The position numbers and the translations under genes are program-made. Positions 1 to 6,609 of a DNA stretch of 12,731 nt are shown piece after piece. The stretch spans positions 1 to 12,731 of the forward strand of contig JAHIPE010000002.1 in assembly GCA_018894655.1 (NCBI GenBank), in the 5' to 3' direction. Source of the DNA: Actinomycetota bacterium (GTDB lineage Bacteria; Actinomycetota; Geothermincolia; Fen-727; Anoxymicrobiaceae). Every line of letters starts with the position of its first letter. Within the stretch, counting starts at the first letter, position 1. The notes below the pieces were generated by a model, which searched no databases, had not been told where the DNA came from, and was given only the letters and a program-made list of their open reading frames with translations.

Positions 1-246
1 CCCGGTCCCCCCCGCAAGGCAAACGTCAACCGGCGCCAACCCCGTTGCGATCGCCTCCGCCGCGACCTGGCACCCGGGATAGCCACAGGCGCCGCAGTTC
101 GTGCCCACCAGGACCTCCAGTACCTCGTCGACCCTGGGGTCCGTCTCCACGGCGAACTTTATGGAGGCAACCGCCAGCAGCGCCCCGAACACCAGCGACA
201 GGCCCGATAGGACCAGCGCCGCTTTCAGTACAATCGACCAATCCAA
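1..246 (-). CDS. rnfB: RnfB, electron transport complex subunit B (N-terminal part, cut by window edge)
   Basis: Reading leftward from a TTG start at 246 gives 82 codons that stay open to the window edge. The protein begins DWSIVLKAALVLSGLSLVFG, one hydrophobic N-terminal helix that anchors RnfB in the membrane, followed by VGTNCGACGYPGCQVAAEAIATG, the Fe-S (Fer4_7-like) cysteine motif CxxCxxxxC of RnfB. RnfB is the ferredoxin-binding, multi-[4Fe-4S] subunit that takes electrons into the Rnf complex. The TTG start is chosen because a GGGAGAG ribosome-binding site lies about 5 bases upstream, the protein begins exactly where family members do, and the preceding rnfA ends only 13 bases before it. 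The 8-cysteine ferredoxin part must lie outside the window. Identity is near certain from motif and order; only the exact start is inferred. Confidence 0.93.
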   Translation of the reverse strand, partial: MDWSIVLKAALVLSGLSLVFGALLAVASIKFAVETDPRVDEVLEVLVGTNCGACGYPGCQVAAEAIATGLAPVDVCLAGGTG

Positions 247-259
247 AGTTCTCTCCCGG

Positions 260-880
260 TCACAATCCCAACAGGTTGGTAAACCCCATGAAGGCCAGGG
301 ATAGTAAGGCTGCGGTCATGAACGCTATGGGAGCGCCGCGGAACGCGTGAGGCACCGGGCTGGTCTCGAGCCTCTCGCGGATACAGGCAAAAACCACGAT
401 CACCAGGCCGAAGCCGATGGCTACGCCGATCGTATAGACCAGGGCCTCGGGCAGACTGAAGTGGTAGGCGACGTTCAGGTTCAGGAAACCCGGCTTTACC
501 GCCTCGGTCGCCACCGCCAGGACCGCGCAGTTGGTGGTGATAAGGGGAAGGAATATACCCATGGCCCGGTACAGCGGAGGGCTGACCTTCTTGAGCACCA
601 TCTCCAGGAACTGCACCAGCGTGGCGATTATCAGGATGAAGACCGGTATGTAGAGAAACTCCCCCACGTGAAGCGGTTCGAGCACGTAGTTCCAGGCGAG
701 CCAGGAAACAGTGGTGGCCATTGTCATCACGAACATGACCGACATCGCCATTCCGATGGAGGTCTCGACCTGGGAGGAGACGCCGAAGAGCGGGCACAAG
801 GCGATGAAACGGATTAGCACGATATTATATACGACCATCGCGCCAATGAATATCAGGAAGTACCGGTACGGCTCGCTCAT
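260..880 (-). CDS. rnfA: RnfA, ion-translocating Rnf complex membrane subunit A
   Basis: The product is 206 aa, slightly longer than the usual ~190, and almost wholly hydrophobic with about six membrane helices. Family marks are IALCPLFGVS near the start (Cys29) and LPLITTNCAVL in the middle (Cys118). In Rnf/NQR complexes these paired half-helix cysteines, with those of RnfE, hold an iron-sulfur cluster inside the membrane and form part of the electron path and ion channel (established for the family, not shown here). The start ATG overlaps the rnfE stop by 4 bases (877-880), which implies translational coupling, and rnfB follows 13 bases after the stop. RnfA and RnfE are paralogues; assignment as A rests on the ALCPLFGVS signature and on gene order between E and B. 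Confidence 0.96.
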   Translation of the reverse strand: MSEPYRYFLIFIGAMVVYNIVLIRFIALCPLFGVSSQVETSIGMAMSVMFVMTMATTVSWLAWNYVLEPLHVGEFLYIPVFILIIATLVQFLEMVLKKVSPPLYRAMGIFLPLITTNCAVLAVATEAVKPGFLNLNVAYHFSLPEALVYTIGVAIGFGLVIVVFACIRERLETSPVPHAFRGAPIAFMTAALLSLAFMGFTNLLGL

Positions 881-1494
881 TGTTTCTTCCTCGATTCGTA
901 ACGGTTGAGCAGGGCCATCATTATCCCGAACGTAAGGAAGGCGCCGGGAAACATCACGAAGATGAGCGGCGGGTTAAACGGGCCCAGGCTCACGATCGTC
1001 TTCTCGAACAGGATTATCTTGCCGGTCCCGAGGAGTTCGCGCACAAACCCCATTACCAGTAGCACCAACGTATAGCCGACCCCGATGCCCAACCCGTCCA
1101 CCGCGGCGTAGGCGACACTGTTCTTGGACGCGTACCCTTCCGCCCTCGCCAGGATCATGCAGTTCACCACTATCAAGGGGATCCAGACCCCGAGGCGTTC
1201 ATACACCACGGGAACGTACGCCTTCATGACCAGGTCCACTACGGTCACGAACGACGCGATGATGATGATGAATATCGGTATCCTGATCTGGTAGGGTATG
1301 CGCTCGCGAATCAACGCTATCAGTATGTTGGAGCAGACCAGCACGAACGTCGCCGCAATCCCCATGAAGATGCCGTTCTCCAGCCGGTTACTCACCGCCA
1401 GCGCGGAGCACAGTCCGACCATCAACTTGAGCAGGGCGTTCTCGGTTATTACACCCTTCTTAAACTCGTCCCACAACGTAGTCCCGTCATCCAT
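877..1494 (-). CDS. rnfE: RnfE, ion-translocating Rnf complex membrane subunit E
   Basis: This 205-aa integral membrane protein has about six hydrophobic segments. It starts with a short amphipathic stretch (LWDEFKKGVITENALL), as RnfE/NqrD proteins do, then GLCSALAVSN (Cys29) and WIPLIVVNCMILARAE (Cys112), the two conserved cysteine half-helices. With RnfA it forms the pseudo-symmetric membrane core of the Rnf pump. It lies 12 bases after rnfG and overlaps rnfA by 4 bases. The GLCSALAV motif differs slightly from the commoner GLCPxLAV, with Ser in place of Pro. The C-terminus (NRYESRKKQ) is a basic cytoplasmic tail. Identity is firm from motif, length and operon position. Confidence 0.96.
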   Translation of the reverse strand: MDDGTTLWDEFKKGVITENALLKLMVGLCSALAVSNRLENGIFMGIAATFVLVCSNILIALIRERIPYQIRIPIFIIIIASFVTVVDLVMKAYVPVVYERLGVWIPLIVVNCMILARAEGYASKNSVAYAAVDGLGIGVGYTLVLLVMGFVRELLGTGKIILFEKTIVSLGPFNPPLIFVMFPGAFLTFGIMMALLNRYESRKKQ

Positions 1495-1506
1495 GTTTAC
1501 CGCCGG

Positions 1507-2061
1507 TCACTCCAATCCCTTGATCTCCTCGAAGGCCTGGAGAGCCTCCCTGACCTCCTTGGTAGCCGCCTTGCTGGTAATGGTTGCCCCGGTGATCCCC
1601 TGGACACTCTCGCCCACCTTCAGCTGGTCCGCGGGCGTCTTTCCTATGAACTGGCCCAGGAACTCCTCCTTCTCGACGTTCGCGCCCAGGCCGGGGGTCT
1701 CGTTCTGGGAGATTATCGAGATCCCCTTGACCGCCCCATCTTCTCCTATCCCCACCGCCATTCGGATCGGCCCCCCGTAGCCTTTTACCTTCAGTATGAT
1801 GATGACTCCACTGTCGCAGGTGAAGATCTTCTCCACATCGGGGATATGCTCTCGCGCCTTCTTCTCGAGTTCCCGGTCCTCCTCGAGTTCACCGGCCTCT
1901 TTCACCCCGGGCATCGCTTCCATGCACGCCTTGGCCTCCCTCAGTTCCTCCTGCTCGGCGATCCGGTCCCTGGTCACGGAGTAGGTCAATCCCAGGCATA
2001 CCGCGGCGACGAGGCCCACCACCATCAACGTCAACCCAAATCTCACGACCCGCGACATCAT
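1507..2061 (-). CDS. rnfG: RnfG, FMN-carrying subunit of the Rnf complex
   Basis: The product is 184 aa: one N-terminal membrane helix (about residues 8-28, LTLMVVGLVAAVCLGLTYSV) and then an extracytoplasmic FMN-binding domain. The flavinylation motif GITGATITS lies at about 155-163; Thr160 is the residue expected to carry FMN by a phosphoester bond attached by ApbE. The fold also shows the family's SQNETPGLGANVEKEEF segment (about 118-133). RnfG relays electrons through the membrane region of the complex. Its ATG overlaps the rnfD stop by 4 bases. The consensus Asp of the Dxx(S/T)gAT target motif is replaced here by Gln154, which is tolerated in some homologues. A charged, Glu-rich linker (about 57-75) follows the helix. 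Confidence 0.96.
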   Translation of the reverse strand: MMSRVVRFGLTLMVVGLVAAVCLGLTYSVTRDRIAEQEELREAKACMEAMPGVKEAGELEEDRELEKKAREHIPDVEKIFTCDSGVIIILKVKGYGGPIRMAVGIGEDGAVKGISIISQNETPGLGANVEKEEFLGQFIGKTPADQLKVGESVQGITGATITSKAATKEVREALQAFEEIKGLE

Positions 2062-3101
2062 ACCTTTTTCACCAGACCTTTATGCCCGTACGGCCGGGGC
2101 GTTATGTAACGGTCGATCAGCGGGGTGAACCCGTTCATGACCAGTATCGCGAACATGACCCCCTCCGGCAGGTTGGAGTAGAAACGTAACACCACAGTTA
2201 TAATGCCGCAACCAACAGCGAACACCAGTTTACCCCTGGCGGTCATCGGGTTGGTGACGTAATCCGTCGCCATGAAGCAGGCGCCCAGCAGGAGACCTCC
2301 CGAGAGCGCCGCGAACAGCGGGTCCATCCCCAGCACCCACGACAGGGCCACGACCGTGCCCACGTAGCCCACCGGGATTCCCCAGTATACCAGCCCCTTG
2401 ATGAGCAACACCACGAGGCCGGCCAGTATCAGCAGCGCGGAGACCTCCCCTATACATCCCCACGGGTTCCCGAACAGCAGCGAGCCGCAGTAGCGGGAGG
2501 CTTCCAAGGCCAGTTCTCCGTCCCGGACGTTTCCCATTGTGGCAAGCGGGGTCGCGCTTGTTACCGCGTTGATGGACTTGATGGCGGAGGTCTGGACGGC
2601 CGCCGCCTGGGGGTTCACAAGCCACGAGGTTGTCATGTACTCGGACCAGGAGATGAATAGCACCGCGCGGCCCACCAGGGCGGGGTTGAAGATGTTGTGG
2701 CCCAGCCCGCCGAAGACCTGCTTTCCCAGGGCTATCGCCACCACGCCACCCAACAGGGGCATCCAGAACGGGAGCCCCGGCGGCAGCGTCAGCGCCAGCA
2801 GGAGCCCGGTTACAACTGCGCTCAGGTCCCCGATAGATACGGGCAGGTGTCGGAGTTTCTGTATGACGGCCTCGGTTGCCACCGCGCCTACCACGCTCAT
2901 CAGTACCACCACCAGGGCGTCTGTCCCGCCGATGTACACGCCGTAAGCTGTCAGGGGGAGGAGGGCGGCTATCACCCATCTCATGATGCTGGTGGTGGTG
3001 TGCTTTCCCCTTATATGAGGGGAGACGCCGATGTGGAAGAGCCGGGGCTCCTCTCCTGGTTCCACGCTTTCGACTTCCCTACCGGGTTTCTTACCCGCCA
3101 T
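2058..3101 (-). CDS. rnfD: RnfD, FMN-carrying membrane subunit of the Rnf complex
   Basis: The 347-aa polytopic membrane protein carries the RnfD/NqrB signatures SPHIRGKHTTTSIMRWV (about 27-43), GGLGHNIFNPALVGRA (about 131-146) and the covalent FMN site AVTSATPLATMG, with Thr184 the expected flavinylated residue. RnfD holds flavin within the membrane and takes part in ion pumping. The gene begins 3 bases after the rnfC stop and overlaps rnfG by 4 bases. The ribosome-binding site is poor at the ATG (AAGGA directly abuts it), so translation may rely on coupling from rnfC. A start at an internal GTG about 12 codons downstream is possible. The residue where the flavinylation motif usually has Asp is Asn178. 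Confidence 0.96.
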   Translation of the reverse strand: MAGKKPGREVESVEPGEEPRLFHIGVSPHIRGKHTTTSIMRWVIAALLPLTAYGVYIGGTDALVVVLMSVVGAVATEAVIQKLRHLPVSIGDLSAVVTGLLLALTLPPGLPFWMPLLGGVVAIALGKQVFGGLGHNIFNPALVGRAVLFISWSEYMTTSWLVNPQAAAVQTSAIKSINAVTSATPLATMGNVRDGELALEASRYCGSLLFGNPWGCIGEVSALLILAGLVVLLIKGLVYWGIPVGYVGTVVALSWVLGMDPLFAALSGGLLLGACFMATDYVTNPMTARGKLVFAVGCGIITVVLRFYSNLPEGVMFAILVMNGFTPLIDRYITPRPYGHKGLVKKV

Positions 3102-3104
3102 TCC

Positions 3105-4478
3105 TTACGCTTCTTCCCACTCCTCGGCCAGTTCCTCCATCTTCCTCTGCTGGCGGGCCAGCCCCTCTTTTCCAACCTTTATCAGTTGCACCAGCGGGTT
3201 CTTGGTGGGACAGGTGTAGGCGCAACAGCCACACTCCACGCAGTCATCGATGTTCAGAGGCCCAAGCTCCTCCCACATGCCCGCGTCAGAGTAAGACCCC
3301 ATCAGGTAAGGCATCAGGTTCATCGGGCAATGCCTCACGCAGCGGCCGCACCTGATGCAGACGAAGTGGGCCGGCTCCCGGTGCCAGACGGTCTCACCCC
3401 TCAGGACCACGATCCCCGATGTCCCCTTGATAACCGGTACCGAGGTGGTGTACTGCGCGAGCCCCATCATCGGCCCCCCCAGGATGGCCTTGCCGGGCTC
3501 ACCTACAAGGCCACCGCAGAAATCTATAACGTCGCGGACCAGCGTCCCCACCTTTATCCTCAGGTTGGCGTGCCCCGCCACCCCGTCCCCGGCCACCGTC
3601 AACACCCTGTCCACCAGCGGCATCCCCTCGTAGAACAGGTCGTAGATAGCCGCGGCGGTCCCCACGTTGTCCACCACCACCCCGACATCCATCGGAAGAC
3701 CCCCCGAGGGCACCTCCTTGCCGGTTATACCCTTTATCAGAGTCTTCTCGGAACCCATGGGATATCGTGCGGGCAGCACCGCGACCTCGAAGCCGTGCTC
3801 GGCGCCAAGTTCTCTCATCAGGGTGATGGCGTCGGGCTTGTTCCGCTCGATGGCCACAACTATCCGCTCGGCCCCAACCGCCCTCTCTATCACCCGGGCT
3901 CCCACGATTATATCCTCGCCGCGCTCCACCATCATGCGATGGTCGCCGGTCAGGTACGGCTCGCACTCGGCTCCGTTGATGATAACCAGCTCGATCTGCT
4001 TGCCCTCCGGGGGGGCCAGCTTGACGTGGGTGGGAAAGGTGGCGCCGCCCAGACCCACGATCCCCCCCTCGCGGATATGCTTTCGTATCTGCTGAGGCGT
4101 CATCTCCATGGGATCGCCCGGGGGCTCCACGCTCGGGTGCACTTCGTTCATCCCGTCCGACAGTATCTGTACCGAGCGCACTTCGGTGCCGGTGGGATGG
4201 TGGTACCCGATTATCCCGGTCACCTCCCCGGAGACGCTGGAGTGGACAGGCGCCGACACGTACGCCTCCGAGTCGCCTATCTTCTGCCCTATGAGCACCC
4301 GGTCGTGTATCTCCACCAGTGGTTCGCACGGCGCGCCGATATGCTGGCTGAGCGGTATTATTACCGTTTCCGGGTATGGCCCCGGAAATATCTTCACGGT
4401 GGCGGCTATCTTGTTGGAGGGTGGGTGGACCCCACCTTTGGTGAAGAGTTCGCGTTGTAGGTTCCTGACCCATCCCAT
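3105..4478 (-). CDS. rnfC: RnfC, NADH-binding iron-sulfur subunit of the Rnf complex
   Basis: First gene of the operon. The chosen ATG at 4478 gives 457 aa beginning MGWVRNLQRELFTKGGVHPP, where KGGVHPP is the usual RnfC beginning; a GGGGAGA ribosome-binding site lies about 9 bases upstream. The frame stays open to 4649, but that extension would run into the divergent apbE start and has no homologous look. Motifs: GLGGATFPTHVKL (about 142-154) and NGAECEPYLTGDHRMM (about 168-183), the flavin/NADH-binding region shared with NuoF-type proteins, then two [4Fe-4S] ferredoxin motifs at Cys374/377/380/384 and Cys413/416/419/423. RnfC is the soluble-side subunit that exchanges electrons with NAD(H). 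It lacks the long repeat-rich C-terminus of proteobacterial RnfC, as is common in Gram-positive lineages. Confidence 0.95.
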   Translation of the reverse strand: MGWVRNLQRELFTKGGVHPPSNKIAATVKIFPGPYPETVIIPLSQHIGAPCEPLVEIHDRVLIGQKIGDSEAYVSAPVHSSVSGEVTGIIGYHHPTGTEVRSVQILSDGMNEVHPSVEPPGDPMEMTPQQIRKHIREGGIVGLGGATFPTHVKLAPPEGKQIELVIINGAECEPYLTGDHRMMVERGEDIIVGARVIERAVGAERIVVAIERNKPDAITLMRELGAEHGFEVAVLPARYPMGSEKTLIKGITGKEVPSGGLPMDVGVVVDNVGTAAAIYDLFYEGMPLVDRVLTVAGDGVAGHANLRIKVGTLVRDVIDFCGGLVGEPGKAILGGPMMGLAQYTTSVPVIKGTSGIVVLRGETVWHREPAHFVCIRCGRCVRHCPMNLMPYLMGSYSDAGMWEELGPLNIDDCVECGCCAYTCPTKNPLVQLIKVGKEGLARQQRKMEELAEEWEEA

Positions 4479-4590
4479 CTCAGCCAGTCTCCCCAGGTCA
4501 GCCTCCGGTGAGGCCCCAACATAATAAGGTGCCCGCCGGAAAGGACACCGCAGGCAAGCCGAACAGTATAATATCAAAGAAGGACCTATT
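4479..4590. promoter_or_regulatory. divergent intergenic region between rnfC and apbE with candidate promoter elements
   Basis: These 112 bases separate the leftward rnf operon from rightward apbE and are more A+T-rich than their surroundings. For apbE, a perfect TATAAT lies at 4567-4572, with a weak upstream partner AGGACA at 4542-4547 (spacer 19, longer than ideal). It is followed by a GAAGGA ribosome-binding site at 4579-4584, six bases before the ATG. For rnfC, TATTAT on the minus strand (4521-4526) is a possible -10, but no good -35 is placed. Shared control of the pump and its flavin-inserting enzyme is a reasonable inference; no operator is identified. Confidence 0.5.
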
Positions 4591-5643
4591 ATGAAACAAG
4601 TAAAGGCCATACTGAACGTTATTCTCGTCACCGCGCTCGCCGCCGGCACGGTGGTCCTGGTCGCCTTCCTGTCGGGGAGGAACTCCGGCGAGAAAGACTA
4701 CCGCTCACCCACCCTCTTCGCCATGGATACCACCCTGGAGATAACCATCCAGGAACGCGACAGGGAATCCTCGGAGGCGGACGTGGACGCGTGCGTGGCC
4801 CTGGTGGAAGAACTCGAGTCAAACACCAGCAGGTTCACCGGCGGGAGCGACGTCTGGCTGGTAAACTCCAACGCCGGCCAGTCGCCGGTTGCGGTGCACC
4901 CGGAGACCCTCGAGATCATGCGGAGGTCACTGGAGTTCTCCAGGTTGAGCGACGGCGCTTTCGACATCACCATGGCGCCTATTGCCGGGCTGTGGGGTTT
5001 CTACGACAGGAACTACCGTGTCCCCACCCCGGAAGAGGTGGAGGCGGCCCGATCGCTGGTCGACTACGGCCAGGTGCTCCTCGACGAGGTGAACCAAACG
5101 GCCATGCTGGCCCAGCGGGGGATGGAGATAGACCTGGGCGGTATCGCCAAGGGGTACACCGTGGGTGCCATGTGCGAAACGCTCAGAAACAGGGGGGTCA
5201 AGCACGGGCTGGTCAACTTCGGGGGGACGGTCGGCGCGATAGGAAGCCGCTCGGACGGAAAGCCGTGGTCCATCGGGATCAGGGACCCCAGGGGGGAGGC
5301 GTGCGACCTGCTGGGCAAGCTCGAGGTGGAGGACGCCTACGTGTCCTCGTCCGGGGACTACGAGCGGTTCTTCACCCGGGACGGCAAACGGTACAGCCAC
5401 CTTTTCGACCCCCATACCGGTTACCAGCCGACGGGGTTGCTCAGCGTCACCGTAGTGGGGCCGGACCCGGTCGACGCCGACATCCTCTCCACCACCATCT
5501 TCGTGCTGGGAACGGAGCGGGGATTCGCCCTGTTGAAGGTGCGGAGCGGATACGAAGCGCTGGTGGTCGAAGCGGATGGCGCGATCAAGATGACCGATGG
5601 CATGAGGGACAGGTACGTCACGGAAGTGAGGGAGCGCTTGTAG
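4591..5643 (+). CDS. apbE: ApbE, FAD:protein FMN transferase
   Basis: This 350-aa enzyme transfers FMN from FAD onto Thr of target flavoproteins, here most likely RnfD and RnfG encoded next door. Residues about 7-28 form one hydrophobic helix with no lipobox cysteine, so it looks membrane-anchored rather than a lipoprotein, with the catalytic domain outside. ApbE motifs in order: FAMDTTLEI (43-51), DGAFDITMAPIAGLWGF (121-137), MEIDLGGIAKGYTVG (178-192), VNFGGTVGAIG (208-218), SSSGDYERFF (252-261), SHLFDPHTGYQP (269-280), and DADILSTTIFVLG (295-307), the last containing the acidic metal ligands. Start codon is supported by GAAGGA six bases upstream and by the signal-anchor. It is followed without a gap by the RseC-like gene. 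Confidence 0.95.
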   Translation: MKQVKAILNVILVTALAAGTVVLVAFLSGRNSGEKDYRSPTLFAMDTTLEITIQERDRESSEADVDACVALVEELESNTSRFTGGSDVWLVNSNAGQSPVAVHPETLEIMRRSLEFSRLSDGAFDITMAPIAGLWGFYDRNYRVPTPEEVEAARSLVDYGQVLLDEVNQTAMLAQRGMEIDLGGIAKGYTVGAMCETLRNRGVKHGLVNFGGTVGAIGSRSDGKPWSIGIRDPRGEACDLLGKLEVEDAYVSSSGDYERFFTRDGKRYSHLFDPHTGYQPTGLLSVTVVGPDPVDADILSTTIFVLGTERGFALLKVRSGYEALVVEADGAIKMTDGMRDRYVTEVRERL

Positions 5644-6096
5644 ATGAAGTGCAGGGGCACCGTGGTGGACGGGAACGGCAAAGTCGCCAGGGTAATCATC
5701 GAGTCCAGTGCCTGCGGGGACTGCCATACCTGCGGGTTCGGCGCGGTCCAGGACGGCAAGAGCATAGAGGTGAACGCGTTGAACGAGGTGGGGGCACGGG
5801 AGGGAAACGAGGTCTTCCTGGAGGTCTCCGGCAGGAAGGTCATGGAGGCGTCGGTGGTCCTGTTCCTTATCCCGTTTATGGCTTTCATCACCGGGTTTCT
5901 AATCGGGTACTACCCCGCCTGGTACCTGTTCCACGCGGCCCGCACCGCCGTCTCGGTCATCCTGGCCTTCTCTTTCCTCGCCGGGTCGTACTACCTGGTC
6001 CACATCCTGGGGCGCGCGAGCGAGTTCGAGTTCGTCATCAAGGGGATCGCCACCACGGATGAGCCCCCCCCGGCCCCCCCGCCGGAGAGTTGCTGA
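5644..6096 (+). CDS. RseC/RnfX-like membrane protein with CxxCxxC motif
   Basis: The product is 150 aa. An N-terminal domain (1-65) contains ACGDCHTCG, with Cys24, Cys27 and Cys30; two membrane helices follow at about 69-89 and 101-121 and the tail is proline-rich (PPPAPPPESC). This layout matches the RseC/MucC family (Pfam RseC_MucC). In E. coli, RseC works with the Rsx(Rnf) complex to keep SoxR reduced, and in other bacteria homologues sit beside rnf genes. Its ATG follows the apbE TAG directly, so the two are surely co-translated. The likely role is a redox or assembly accessory of the Rnf complex; this is inferred from neighbourhood and topology. The final residue is also a cysteine, of unknown meaning. 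Confidence 0.8.
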   Translation: MKCRGTVVDGNGKVARVIIESSACGDCHTCGFGAVQDGKSIEVNALNEVGAREGNEVFLEVSGRKVMEASVVLFLIPFMAFITGFLIGYYPAWYLFHAARTAVSVILAFSFLAGSYYLVHILGRASEFEFVIKGIATTDEPPPAPPPESC

Positions 6097-6222
6097 AGCC
6101 GCTCGAACGCCTTCGCCATACCACCGGGATACGACAGCTTCCCCCGCCGTGGTGTACGTTGGTTCGGTAAAGTGATAGATTACTCGGTGAAGCTGGCAAT
6201 CACTCGGAAGGAGGGGAATCGA

Positions 6223-6477
6223 ATGCCGGAACAGGAGATTGGCCGCATTTCCCATTACTTCAACAAGATCAACGTGGCGGCGCTGGAGCTTACCGGGGAG
6301 CTGGCGGTTGGTGACACCATCCATATCAAGGGTCACACCTCTGACTTCACCGAGATCGTTGACTCGATGCAGATCGAGCACGACAGCGTGGAGAAGGCGG
6401 GCCACGGCGAGTCTGTGGGCATCAAGGTCACAGAGCGCGCCCACGAGCACGACACGGTGTATAAGGTAACGGAGTAA
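6223..6477 (+). CDS. EF-Tu domain 2-like small protein (translation elongation factor-like)
   Basis: This 84-aa protein consists of a single beta-barrel domain resembling domain 2 of translational GTPases. The sequence reads IGRISHYFNKINVAALEL, then GDTIHIKGHTSDFTEIVDSMQ and VGIKVTERAHEHDTVYKV, the GD-x-I-x-IKG and SMQ/VGIKV landmarks of that barrel. It has no GTP-binding domain, so it cannot be an elongation factor itself. Such free-standing domains occur in many anaerobic bacteria and archaea without a known role. The start ATG at 6223 has a strong GGAGGGG ribosome-binding site about 6-8 bases upstream; the frame is open 17 codons further, but that part lacks a site. It follows the apbE operon after 126 bases and may have its own promoter. 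Confidence 0.8.
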   Translation: MPEQEIGRISHYFNKINVAALELTGELAVGDTIHIKGHTSDFTEIVDSMQIEHDSVEKAGHGESVGIKVTERAHEHDTVYKVTE

Positions 6478-6486
6478 CCGCCGGGG

Positions 6487-6609
6487 TCAACGCAAGATGG
6501 GGCCTGGTTTAACGCAAGATCCGCGGCCGTCCACCGTGGCGAAGAACGGCAGGTAGTTGGTGCCGGCGACCCGGAAACACCTGCCTGGAACGATTGTGTC
6601 CCTAACCAT
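6487..6609 (-). other. doubtful 40-codon open frame directly after the pafC-like stop
   Basis: In the same frame as the upstream WYL gene, and with no spacer after its TAG, an ATG opens 40 codons ending in TGA. The peptide starts MVRDTIVPGRCFRVAGTNY and ends GSCVKPGPILR. It has no ribosome-binding site of its own beyond coupling, and its end runs through a 10-bp direct repeat, so it may be a chance frame or the remnant of a longer element. The PG-x-C-F-R-V segment faintly recalls the start of REP-associated (Y1-type) transposases, but the match is too short to claim. I do not recognise it with confidence. Confidence 0.25.
6489..6520. repeat. pair of 10-bp direct repeats (AACGCAAGAT)
   Basis: AACGCAAGAT occurs at 6489-6498 and again at 6511-6520, 22 bases apart centre to centre, separated by GGGGCCTGGTTT. 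Because the spacing is not a multiple of three, the copies are read in different frames of any overlapping reading frame, so this is a DNA-level repeat rather than a protein repeat. It sits just after the EF-Tu-like gene and beyond the 3' end of the WYL operon, where the two transcription units converge. It could be part of a dispersed repeat family or a mobile-element edge. Confidence 0.55.

Noticed and set aside
2697..4460. 587-codon open frame on the plus strand opposite rnfC and rnfD
   Set aside because: It lies antisense to two clearly identified Rnf genes, is rich in His, Pro, Arg and Gly as expected for GC-rich antisense frames, and shows no domain.
4479..4649. N-terminal extension of rnfC to 4649
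   Set aside because: It would overlap the divergent apbE start, has no family resemblance, and the ATG at 4478 puts the conserved KGGVHPP at the normal place.
6097..6222. Promoter in front of the EF-Tu-like gene
   Set aside because: Candidates such as TTGGTT at 6159 have no matching -10 at proper spacing, so none is called.
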